From Saprospiraceae bacterium (GTDB lineage Bacteria > Bacteroidota > Bacteroidia > Chitinophagales > Saprospiraceae), in the NCBI GenBank assembly GCA_020628755.1, contig JAHDEQ010000041.1, forward strand, positions 12,205-24,030: a DNA stretch of 11,826 bases, given 5' to 3'. Both the position numbers and the translations under genes were made by a program. Below, piece after piece: positions 5,538 through 11,826 of this stretch. The number at the start of each line of letters is the position of its first letter. Positions within the stretch are counted from its first letter, which is position 1. The notes under the pieces are model-generated. The model worked only from the letters and a program-made list of their open reading frames with translations. It was not told the DNA's origin and ran no database searches.

Positions 5538-5586
5538 AAAAAAATATCATATAAAGTTTTTATAATATCTGAAACTTTTTTCAGAT
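5538..5586 (-). terminator. weak terminator candidate after the hypothetical gene
   Basis: Two stems follow the stop codon directly on the minus strand. The first is perfect (ATCTGAAA/TTTCAGAT, 5567-5586, 4-nt loop). The second is AT-rich (core TATAAA/TTTATA, 5550-5564) and is followed by seven T residues (5538-5544). AT-rich stems are weak, so termination may be partial. Confidence 0.4.
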
Positions 5587-6360
5587 TTAATCTCTTTTCA
5601 TCCACTTGGGAAGCTCATCACCAAATTCTTCTATAAACTCAACACTTCCGCTTTTCTTTACTTTAAATTTCCAAATATGTTGCTTTTGACATTGTTTAAA
5701 GCAGGAATCAAACTTAATAATATAGCTTACTATCCAGTCATCACCATCTTTTTTAACTTCAATGTCATTGCCATCGCCATTTGGCGTAAGCATATCAACT
5801 TTTGATATGCCTTCTATTTGGGTAAAAGAACTAGCAATTGGCATCAAATTTAGTCCTCTTGCAGCTCTTACATTAAATGAATTATGCTCATCGTCCCATT
5901 CAATATTATTATTGATTTCGAGACTATACATTGCACACAATTTGTTAATTTCGGGATTGGTTGTACTGCAATCTCCTAGCCTTAGTGGCGTAGCCCAATC
6001 TGAATTGCGCTCATAAATCACCAAAAAATTATCAACAGAAGGAACTGGAAAAGTGTGCAATTTATGCAAATCGGTAACCAATCTCGATTCCTTCAAATCA
6101 CTATTATCAATGGCAAGCAAAGCATCATATATAGAATTAACTAATTCATAAGGCACCTCAACCTCAATACTTTGGTAATCTTTTTGAGAAGACAACAAAC
6201 GTAGTGCCAATCTTGTCGCATCACGCTGATACCTTTCATTTTTCAATTTAGAAACTAATGTTTCCTTGCTCAAATTCCAAGTAAAACCCAAGCAAAATAA
6301 TCCTCCTATTGCCAGAAGCAATACAGTTAGAATTCTTTTGTATAAGATGTTACTTTTCAT
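5587..6360 (-). CDS. secreted or membrane-anchored hypothetical protein
   Basis: I do not recognise a characterised family. The 257-residue protein starts with a basic stretch and one hydrophobic segment (about residues 10-28, ILTVLLLAIGGLFCLGFTW), so it is exported or anchored with its bulk outside the cytoplasm. A helical segment follows (RYQRDATRLALRLLSS, 43-58). The exported part has two cysteine pairs: C131 and C142, and C220/C224 in SCFKQCQKQHIWKFKVKK. The latter resembles, from memory, an unnamed Bacteroidota motif of the form GDCxxGCxxRxxWxFxV ending secreted hypothetical proteins. Disulfides are likely but inferred. The motif TPNGDGND (192-199) resembles calcium-binding turns. The only start available ahead of the hydrophobic segment is the ATG at 6360. 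Flanking terminators make it monocistronic; no clear promoter box is visible. Confidence 0.78.
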   Translation of the reverse strand: MKSNILYKRILTVLLLAIGGLFCLGFTWNLSKETLVSKLKNERYQRDATRLALRLLSSQKDYQSIEVEVPYELVNSIYDALLAIDNSDLKESRLVTDLHKLHTFPVPSVDNFLVIYERNSDWATPLRLGDCSTTNPEINKLCAMYSLEINNNIEWDDEHNSFNVRAARGLNLMPIASSFTQIEGISKVDMLTPNGDGNDIEVKKDGDDWIVSYIIKFDSCFKQCQKQHIWKFKVKKSGSVEFIEEFGDELPKWMKRD

Positions 6361-6571
6361 TGATTGTAATTAATCTTGCATAATGATGATTCAAAAAAAC
6401 AAAATACTTACAAAAGTTACTTTTCTTCTGATTAACTATTGTGACAGGTTTTATTTTATACTTGACGCAAAGCATGAATACACATTGTTATACAAACAAC
6501 TAGCGTTGAGTCGCTAATAGGTATATTTTTTGAAAATATATTGCCACTTTGTGAAATTCTTTGGCTAAAAT

Positions 6572-6610
6572 AAGAGGGCGTTTTGGCAATAATCGCCAAA
6601 ACGCCCTTTT
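6572..6610 (-). terminator. strong terminator of the RND efflux operon
   Basis: GGGCGTTTTGGC (6576-6587) and its exact complement (6595-6606) form a 12-bp perfect stem with a 7-nt loop, with A/T flanks extending the pairing. On the minus strand it is followed by TCTTATTTT, on the plus strand by TTTTG, so it may work in both directions. It lies about 75 nt beyond the pump stop codon. Confidence 0.75.
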
Positions 6611-6638
6611 GTACTTTCTTAAGAAGAGGTGTATTGCA

Positions 6639-6658
6639 TCGCAGTTGCAAAACTGCGA
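6639..6658. other. 8-bp hairpin between pump stop and terminator
   Basis: TCGCAGTT and AACTGCGA pair perfectly around GCAA, which on the plus strand would be a GNRA tetraloop; on the minus strand the loop is TTGC. It lies in the 3' UTR of the efflux operon without its own U-tract. A stabilising or processing role is possible but unproven. Confidence 0.45.
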
Positions 6659-6684
6659 CGAATTTAGGCCAGTTTTTAATTTTT

Positions 6685-9600
6685 TTACCTAGAAAACAAT
6701 TTTGATAAGCCTAATTTTCCACGATAAGCCAACCAATACATGACAGGTACAACAATCAAGGTCAAGAAAGTCGCAAAAACAAGTCCGTAAATAACTGTCC
6801 AGGCCATAACGCCCCAGAAAGATGCACTGTCGCCTCCAAAGTATATTTGTGGGTCAAAGTCAGTAATCAATGTATAAAAATTGATGTTCAAGGCCATTGC
6901 CAAGGGCAACAAACCCAAAACGGTTGTGATTGCGGTAAGCAATACAGGGCGCAAGCGGGTTTCGCCGCCTTTGATAATTGCTTCTTTAATATCTTGCTTA
7001 CTCAATTGCGACATATCATCATAGCCGAGTTCAATTCGCTTGCGTTTTATGACCAAATTGATATAATCCACCAAAACAATGGCATTGTTTACCACAATCC
7101 CAGCTAAAGAGATGATACCAATTCCCGTCATAATGATAACAATGTCCATTCCTGAAAATACATAACCGAAGAATACTCCAATTGTCGAAAACAAAATCGA
7201 AAGTATAATAATAAACGGTGAAATAATCGAATTAAATTGAGCTACAATGATGAGAAATATCATAAAAATGGCCAACATAAAGGCAGTACTCAAAAACTCC
7301 ATTTCTTTGGCTTGTTCTTCTTGCTCACCTGTAAATTTATACTTGTAACCAGCAGGCATTTTGTAATCTTCCATTGCTTCTTTGATTTCGGCAACGACTT
7401 CGTTGGCATTGTAGCCATCATTTTCTAAAACATTAGAAAATACGGTGATAACTCTTTCTTTGTCCTTGCGGTTAACCGAACTAAAAGTCGAGGCATAATC
7501 TATATCTGCTACCGCAGCTATTGGCACTTGACTAATCCGTCCGTTAGCAGGATTTCGGAAGGTTACTTTTTGATTGAGAATGCTGGTCATATTGTTACGT
7601 GAATCAACTTTTGCACGTACATTGATTGGATATTCTTCTTCATCTTGTTTGAATTTAGAAACTTCTTTTCCGAAAATAGAAGTCCGAATACCATCAGCAA
7701 TCGAAAACGTCGATACGCCGTAGCGACGTGCCGCCTCACGGTCAATATTGACGGTCAATTCAGGTTTTCCGATTTTTACATCGGCTTGTAATTCTTCTAT
7801 ACCACCAATATTTTTATCATTTATAAACTTGATAATATCTTCGGATAAAAGAGCCAATTCGTCAATATCATCACCTGTAATTTCGATATTAATAGGCTTA
7901 CCAACTGGCGGGCCATTGGCATCACGATCCACTACAATTTGCGCGCCTGCGATGTCTTGGACACTTGCTCGGATGTCTTCCATAACTTCATAAGTTGATT
8001 TGCCGCCTCGCTCTACAAAAGGTACAAAAGCAACGGTAAGCCTTGCTCGGTGCGGAGACGCACCGAAGGTTGGAGGGCTATTTGGGTCAGAAGTATTTTC
8101 ACCAATTTGCGCCAAAATTGCTTCTACTATATCTTTGTTAGGTTCTACGGCTTCGCTCACCCGTTCTTCAATTTTTCGCATGACATTGTTGGTTGCTTCG
8201 ATGTCATTTCCCATCGGCATTTCTACAAAAACATTGACATAAAGTGGGTCGGCCGAAGGAAAAAATTCAACCTTTGGCATATTGGCTCCCAATAAAGCTA
8301 AAGAAGCAAAGAGCAATCCGAATGTACCTGCAAAAATAAGGACGGGTACAAATTTGTATAAGGCAGCACTAATAAATTTATTATATGCTTTTTCGATAAA
8401 AGGTAAAACCTTGTCTTGAAAAAAGAAAGATGCTGGTCGCAAGAACAACAAATAAAGTACAAATAATCCAAGTGTGATAATAAAAATATTTCTTGCCCAA
8501 ATGGTATCCGTCAAATGACAAGCCAAAGCTACTAAGGCAAAAATGACAATCATGACAATATTATTGATGAGTTTTCTGCGTCGAGTGGCTTTATCTTCAG
8601 CTCGTTTGCTGACTTTCATAAAACTGGATGTAAAAACGGGGTTGATAACCAAAGCCACAAAAAGCGAAGAACCTAAAACCAAAATCAAGGTGATGGGAAG
8701 ATATTTCATAAACTCGCCCATCAAGCCTGGCCAAAAAGCAAGTGGCAAGAAGGCAGCTACTGTCGTAGCTGTCGAAGCAATAATAGGCAAGGCAACTTCG
8801 CCTGTACCTAACTTGGCTGCTTCCATTCCTGAGTAGCCATTTTGGATATAACGATAAATATTTTCAACAACCACAATGGCATTATCTACGAGCATACCCA
8901 AAGCCAGAATCATCGAAAACTGTACGACCATATTGAGGGTATAACCCATCACGCTAACCAACATAAAACCCATCAACATCGAAAGTGGAATAGCCAAACC
9001 TACAAAAAGGGAGTTTCCGAATCCGAGGAAAAACAATAAGACCAAAACCACCAAAATCACCCCAGAAATAATACTATTTTCGAGGTTAGAAATAGTATCA
9101 CGGGTTTGATTAGAGATGTCATTGAAAATGCTAATTCTCATTCCTTCGGGCAGCAGATTTTCTTCGGCATCTGCTGCGATAGCCTTGACTTTATCGGCTG
9201 CATCGAGTACGTTTTCTCCTTTTTCTTTGATAATATCTAAGGAAATAACGGGCAATTGGTCTGAACGGGCAATACTCGTAGGTTCTTGATAATCAAACTG
9301 TACAGTTGCGATGTCTCGTAAATAAATAGGATTTTCGTTTTCACTTTTGATGATGAGATTTTCCATGTCTTTGACGGTAGCAAACTCGCCTACGATGCGA
9401 ACCGTTCGGCGAAAGTCGTTGGAAACGACTTCGCCCCCCGACATAGTGATATTTTCTGCCCGAAAAGCATTGGCAATATCATCATAGCTGGTTTGAGTGG
9501 CTTCCATTTTCATCAAATCTACATTGATTTGAACTTCACGTTCTTTTGCGCCTTTGATGGCCGCCTCCGAAACTTCATCCAAATCTTCGATACGATCTTG

Positions 9601-10113
9601 TATAATATCCGCATAGTTTTTCAAGACTTCATTGGAGAAATTTCCTGAAATATTGACAACCATAATCGGAATTTCTGAAAAGTTGACCTCGATAATTTCG
9701 GGGTCTTGCGTAAGGTCTTTGGGGAGTTCGGATTTGGCTTTGTCAACAGCATCTTTGATTTTTTGCTTGGCCACATCCAAATCTACATCCGAGGGAAATT
9801 CCGTTACAATCAAAGAGTAATCCTGCATAGAAGAAGAGGTAACTTTCTTGATTTCAGAAATGGCATTCAACTCTTTTTCGAGTGGACGAGAGATAAGACT
9901 TTCGATGTCTTCGGCCGAGTTACCAAAGTAAACGGTGTTGATAAACATTTGTGGAAATACAATTTCGGGATAAGCCTCTTTGGGCATGGTCACGTAGGTT
10001 GTAAATCCAAATAAGATAAACATAAAGGTGAGCAAATAAATACTCACTTTATTGTCAACGGCTAGATTGGTCAAGCCGAAGGTGCGTTTCTCTTCTAAAT
10101 TATTATTTGACAT
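6685..10113 (-). CDS. RND efflux pump, inner-membrane permease subunit
   Basis: Proton-driven inner-membrane trimer of a tripartite exporter, homologous to AcrB. At 1142 residues it is about 100 longer than AcrB. TM1 is near 23-41, followed by the first periplasmic porter region. TM2-6 span about 349-497 with the TM4 motif GMLVDNAIVVVENIYR (406-421). The second periplasmic region is about 610-940 and TM8-12 end near 1129. D410 aligns with AcrB D407, while AcrB D408 is N411. In TM10 the sequence is GIVVNNAIVLVDY (1005-1017), with N1009 in place of AcrB K940; R1055-P-V in TM11 is kept. Two extra hydrophobic segments (about 516-534 and 543-559) precede TM7 and explain much of the extra length, as does a longer TM11-12 loop (about 1075-1100). 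Third gene of the operon; substrate unknown (drug or hydrophobe more likely than metal, by motif impression). Confidence 0.93.
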   Translation of the reverse strand: MSNNNLEEKRTFGLTNLAVDNKVSIYLLTFMFILFGFTTYVTMPKEAYPEIVFPQMFINTVYFGNSAEDIESLISRPLEKELNAISEIKKVTSSSMQDYSLIVTEFPSDVDLDVAKQKIKDAVDKAKSELPKDLTQDPEIIEVNFSEIPIMVVNISGNFSNEVLKNYADIIQDRIEDLDEVSEAAIKGAKEREVQINVDLMKMEATQTSYDDIANAFRAENITMSGGEVVSNDFRRTVRIVGEFATVKDMENLIIKSENENPIYLRDIATVQFDYQEPTSIARSDQLPVISLDIIKEKGENVLDAADKVKAIAADAEENLLPEGMRISIFNDISNQTRDTISNLENSIISGVILVVLVLLFFLGFGNSLFVGLAIPLSMLMGFMLVSVMGYTLNMVVQFSMILALGMLVDNAIVVVENIYRYIQNGYSGMEAAKLGTGEVALPIIASTATTVAAFLPLAFWPGLMGEFMKYLPITLILVLGSSLFVALVINPVFTSSFMKVSKRAEDKATRRRKLINNIVMIVIFALVALACHLTDTIWARNIFIITLGLFVLYLLFLRPASFFFQDKVLPFIEKAYNKFISAALYKFVPVLIFAGTFGLLFASLALLGANMPKVEFFPSADPLYVNVFVEMPMGNDIEATNNVMRKIEERVSEAVEPNKDIVEAILAQIGENTSDPNSPPTFGASPHRARLTVAFVPFVERGGKSTYEVMEDIRASVQDIAGAQIVVDRDANGPPVGKPINIEITGDDIDELALLSEDIIKFINDKNIGGIEELQADVKIGKPELTVNIDREAARRYGVSTFSIADGIRTSIFGKEVSKFKQDEEEYPINVRAKVDSRNNMTSILNQKVTFRNPANGRISQVPIAAVADIDYASTFSSVNRKDKERVITVFSNVLENDGYNANEVVAEIKEAMEDYKMPAGYKYKFTGEQEEQAKEMEFLSTAFMLAIFMIFLIIVAQFNSIISPFIIILSILFSTIGVFFGYVFSGMDIVIIMTGIGIISLAGIVVNNAIVLVDYINLVIKRKRIELGYDDMSQLSKQDIKEAIIKGGETRLRPVLLTAITTVLGLLPLAMALNINFYTLITDFDPQIYFGGDSASFWGVMAWTVIYGLVFATFLTLIVVPVMYWLAYRGKLGLSKLFSR

Positions 10114-10121
10114 TTTATATC

Positions 10122-10199
10122 GTGTTCATGTGTTCACGTGTTCACGTATCTACGTGCGGATTTAAACGTGAACACACAGATACGTGAACACATGAACAC
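10122..10199. repeat. palindromic 8-nt-unit element B (hairpin)
   Basis: This element fills most of the 90-nt gap between the adaptor stop and the pump start. The left arm (10122-10153) is GTGTTCAT, GTGTTCAC, GTGTTCAC, GTATCTAC. The right arm (10168-10199), read on the other strand, is GTGTTCAT, GTGTTCAC, GTATCTGT, GTGTTCAC. The outer 18 nt (10122-10139 and 10182-10199) are perfectly complementary. The third and fourth units are swapped between arms, so the inner half pairs poorly unless one unit is bulged out. The central loop is 14 nt. In the mRNA it could shield the upstream cistron from 3' decay or separate translation of adaptor and pump. Confidence 0.82.
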
Positions 10200-10203
10200 T
10201 CAT

Positions 10204-11367
10204 TTATGAATTAACTTTCACTAAATCATTTTCGGCGATGTTGCGTGCGCCATCTACGATGATTTGCTCGCCACCTTTGAGTCCTTCGGTTACAATGATT
10301 TGGTTTTGATAACTTTCGCCAGTTTCTACAAATACTTTTTTAGCGAAAGCTCCTTCTTTGCCTTCTTGCATAATATATACATAGTTTCGACCATCCACTT
10401 GCTGTTGGACTAACTCTAAAGGCAATACGACTACGTCTTTTTCGCTGTATTCTTCAAGCATCATCGTTGCCAGTAGGTTAGGTTTAAGCGTACCGCTTCG
10501 ATTGTTCATATAGACCTCTACAGCAAAGGTTCGATTGGCTGGATTGATGTTGCGACCAATATCGCTGATTTTGCCTTTGCGCTCTAATTCGAGTGCTGGA
10601 AAATTGACGTTTACGGCTTGTCCTTTTCTAATTTTACCTAAGTAGGATTCTGGCACATCAGCTACCACTCGAACCGTACTATTGTTGACTATTTGGACAA
10701 TGGGTGCTCCAGGAGCAGCCATTTCGCCTTGTTTGGCAAAAACTCGGTCTATCACACCTGAAAGTGGAGCATAGACATTGGCCTTGGTCGTTTGAAAACG
10801 AACCGATTCGAGGCTTTTTTCCAAACGTTCCTTATTATTTTTTGCTTGAAGGTATTGCATTTCAGAACCGATATTTTGATCCCAAAGCCGTTTTTGACGG
10901 GCGTAAACCTCTACGGCTAGTTCGAGAGACTTTTCGAGTTCAGCAATCTGTTTATCAACAGATTCCATATCAATTTTGGCAACCAACTGGCCTTTTTTTA
11001 CATAATCACCCTCGTCTATATCCATTTTGATAATGCGACCTCCCGTTTCGCTACTGGCCATTTTACCATCGTAGGATTGGACATTAGCTTGTATGTCCAC
11101 ATAGCGATTGAAACTACTTCGTGCCACCGTATCGAGGGTGACGATGGTACGGGTTTTTTCTTTAGTTGGCTCAACTTTTTCAATATCTGCTTCGAGCTTT
11201 GCAATGAGTTTGCTAAGGTCTTTGAGCTCTTTCTTTTTGGTTTTGAGCATTGCTTTTTGTCCCTTCAAATCTTTGGGATATTCCTCTTCAGCCGCAGGTT
11301 GTTGACAAGCTGTGAAGTAGAGTATTCCGACCAATAAAAAGATGATTGTTTTGAGTGTATTTTTCAT
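10204..11367 (-). CDS. RND efflux membrane-fusion protein (lipoprotein adaptor)
   Basis: Periplasmic adaptor that links the RND pump to the TolC-like channel. Starting at 11367 the protein has 387 residues and a lipoprotein signal peptide (MKNTLKTIIFLLVGILYF, then TAC21). An upstream in-frame ATG at 11454 would translate repeat element C into a 29-residue basic tail and is rejected. A charged coiled coil follows (about 34-66, rich in K, E and L). The first lipoyl half is GRIIKMDIDEGDYVKKGQLVAKID (split here as residues 110-133), then an alpha-hairpin (about 136-195), the second lipoyl half with ANVYAPLSGVIDRVF (196-210), a beta-barrel (about 231-305, VPESYLGKIRKGQ) and a membrane-proximal domain ending near 387. 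The gene lies between the TolC-like and pump genes, the usual Bacteroidota order. Both flanking gaps hold a palindromic element. Confidence 0.92.
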   Translation of the reverse strand: MKNTLKTIIFLLVGILYFTACQQPAAEEEYPKDLKGQKAMLKTKKKELKDLSKLIAKLEADIEKVEPTKEKTRTIVTLDTVARSSFNRYVDIQANVQSYDGKMASSETGGRIIKMDIDEGDYVKKGQLVAKIDMESVDKQIAELEKSLELAVEVYARQKRLWDQNIGSEMQYLQAKNNKERLEKSLESVRFQTTKANVYAPLSGVIDRVFAKQGEMAAPGAPIVQIVNNSTVRVVADVPESYLGKIRKGQAVNVNFPALELERKGKISDIGRNINPANRTFAVEVYMNNRSGTLKPNLLATMMLEEYSEKDVVVLPLELVQQQVDGRNYVYIMQEGKEGAFAKKVFVETGESYQNQIIVTEGLKGGEQIIVDGARNIAENDLVKVNS

Positions 11368-11377
11368 AATTGTTATG

Positions 11378-11454
11378 GTATTCACGTGTTCAAGTATTCG
11401 AGTGTTCACGTGTTTGTAGAACTTGAATACGCGAACACGTGAATACTTGAACAC
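11378..11454. repeat. palindromic 8-nt-unit element C (hairpin)
   Basis: This element fills most of the gap between the TolC-like stop and the adaptor start. The left arm has five units from 11378: GTATTCAC, GTGTTCAA, GTATTCGA, GTGTTCAC, GTGTTTGT. The right arm (11423-11454), on the other strand, is GTGTTCAA, GTATTCAC, GTGTTCGC, GTATTCAA. Shifting by one unit pairs 11386-11417 with 11423-11454 over 32 bp around a 5-nt loop (11418-11422), with only about five non-pairing positions once G-U is allowed. The unit at 11378-11385 is left over. Its units alternate GTGTTC and GTATTC, a pattern not seen in the other two elements. Confidence 0.83.
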
Positions 11455-11463
11455 CTTTAAAAA

Positions 11464-11826
11464 TTATTTCCCTAAAGCACTGTCGAGTGCGATTTTGGCT
11501 TGAATGGCCTCATATAAGGCTCTATTATAATTGTTTTGTGCTTGAAAAAGGGCTTGCTCTGCCTGCGAAAGTTCGAGACTAGAACCGACTCCTTCTTTGT
11601 ATTTGATTTGGGTGGTTTTGTAAATACGGTCGGCCAAATTCATATTTTTTTCTTGTTCTCGAACTCGATTTTTGGCGTTCTCAAAATCAATTTCTGTATT
11701 TTGGATTTCTAGCCAAATACTTTCTTCGAGTAACTTGATTTGATTTTGCGTAGTGAGTTTTTGAATCTTAGCTCGTTCGATTTTAGAACGTTTATCAAAA
11801 CCATCAAAAATGGGAACATTAACTTG
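11464..11826 (-). CDS. TolC-like outer-membrane efflux protein (C-terminal part)
   Basis: Minus-strand reading frame open from the window edge to TAA at 11464-11466, giving the last 120 residues of an outer-membrane factor. It begins QVNVPIFDGFDKRSKIERAK, the typical VP-[IL]-F-D-G junction from a beta-strand into a long periplasmic helix. Amphipathic coiled-coil helices follow with few glycines. A second typical junction, YKEGVGSSLELSQAEQAL, precedes the last helix, which ends ALYEAIQAKIALDSALGK. This matches the second repeat of the TolC/OEP family. It is the first visible gene of the tripartite efflux operon, with its start and promoter outside the window to the right. The channel would span the outer membrane and dock to the adaptor at 10204-11367. 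Confidence 0.92.
   Translation of the reverse strand, partial: QVNVPIFDGFDKRSKIERAKIQKLTTQNQIKLLEESIWLEIQNTEIDFENAKNRVREQEKNMNLADRIYKTTQIKYKEGVGSSLELSQAEQALFQAQNNYNRALYEAIQAKIALDSALGK

Larger units (their letters stand above)
4967..5586. other. gene-free region with tandem terminators
   Basis: This stretch has no convincing reading frame on either strand; the longest candidates are under about 30 codons. It holds two strong minus-strand terminators (5053-5080, 5391-5422), a weaker one next to the hypothetical gene (5538-5586), a 32-nt duplicated box, a 16-bp tandem repeat and a long-range stem (5183-5239). Serial terminators without ORFs between them suggest small RNAs on the minus strand. 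I found no clear TAnnTTTG promoter for them and recognise no known RNA class. Confidence 0.5.
6361..6684. other. intergenic region between efflux operon and hypothetical gene
   Basis: No gene is supported here. A 64-codon minus-strand frame (6456-6650) runs through both hairpins and is not credible. The region holds the efflux operon terminator, a GCAA-loop hairpin (6639-6658), a small stem TAGCG/CGCTA (6501-6516) and an AT-rich stem TATATTTT/AAAATATA (6522-6540). The leader of the hypothetical gene is AT-rich with no full TAnnTTTG match. Confidence 0.5.

Noticed and set aside
6456..6650. 64-codon minus-strand frame downstream of the pump gene
   Set aside because: It passes through the operon terminator and the GCAA-loop hairpin and has no family resemblance or leader.

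Overview
The window looks like chromosomal DNA of a Bacteroidota bacterium, probably Cytophagales-like. The DNA is AT-rich and start codons have A/T-rich leaders without Shine-Dalgarno sequences. Two upstream regions carry a perfect Bacteroidota -7 box (TAnnTTTG). The gene content also fits: a DUF5777-type beta-barrel protein, a bacilliredoxin, and an RND operon whose adaptor is a lipoprotein. No rRNA, tRNA, CRISPR array, transposase or phage gene is visible.

Layout. Positions 1-69 may hold the last codons of an upstream plus-strand gene. A UDP-galactopyranose mutase-like flavoprotein (77-1219, +) follows and runs tail-to-tail into a minus-strand cluster at 1216-3546. In transcription order that cluster is a small haem-binding-type lipoprotein, a DUF5777-type barrel and a dihaem cytochrome c, which suggests an envelope redox module. 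A bacilliredoxin (3740-4153, +) is divergent from the cluster and convergent with pyridoxamine 5'-phosphate oxidase pdxH (4232-4888, -). Positions 4889-5586 have no recognisable gene but hold several minus-strand terminators and a duplicated 3'-end module, so small RNAs are possible there. A secreted hypothetical protein of 257 residues (5587-6360, -) comes next. The right half is a tripartite RND efflux operon on the minus strand: a TolC-like outer-membrane factor (cut by the window edge), a lipoprotein membrane-fusion protein (10204-11367) and an unusually long 1142-residue inner-membrane pump (6685-10113). A strong hairpin at 6572-6610 probably ends this operon.

The most striking signal is a family of three palindromic elements (4157-4226, 10122-10199, 11386-11454). 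Each nearly fills an intergenic gap of 78-97 nt. Each has two facing arms of four 8-nt units with consensus GTRTYYRN, that is 32-nt arms around a loop of 5-14 nt. Two of them fill the two internal gaps of the RND operon and the third fills the convergent gap between the bacilliredoxin gene and pdxH. The arms of one element resemble each other more than they resemble arms of other elements, which suggests selection on a folded structure or copying between arms. I do not know a named repeat family with this 8-nt architecture. The second signal is a pair of minus-strand terminator modules exactly 340 bp apart (5053-5115 and 5391-5455) that share a 32-nt box identical at 31 positions.
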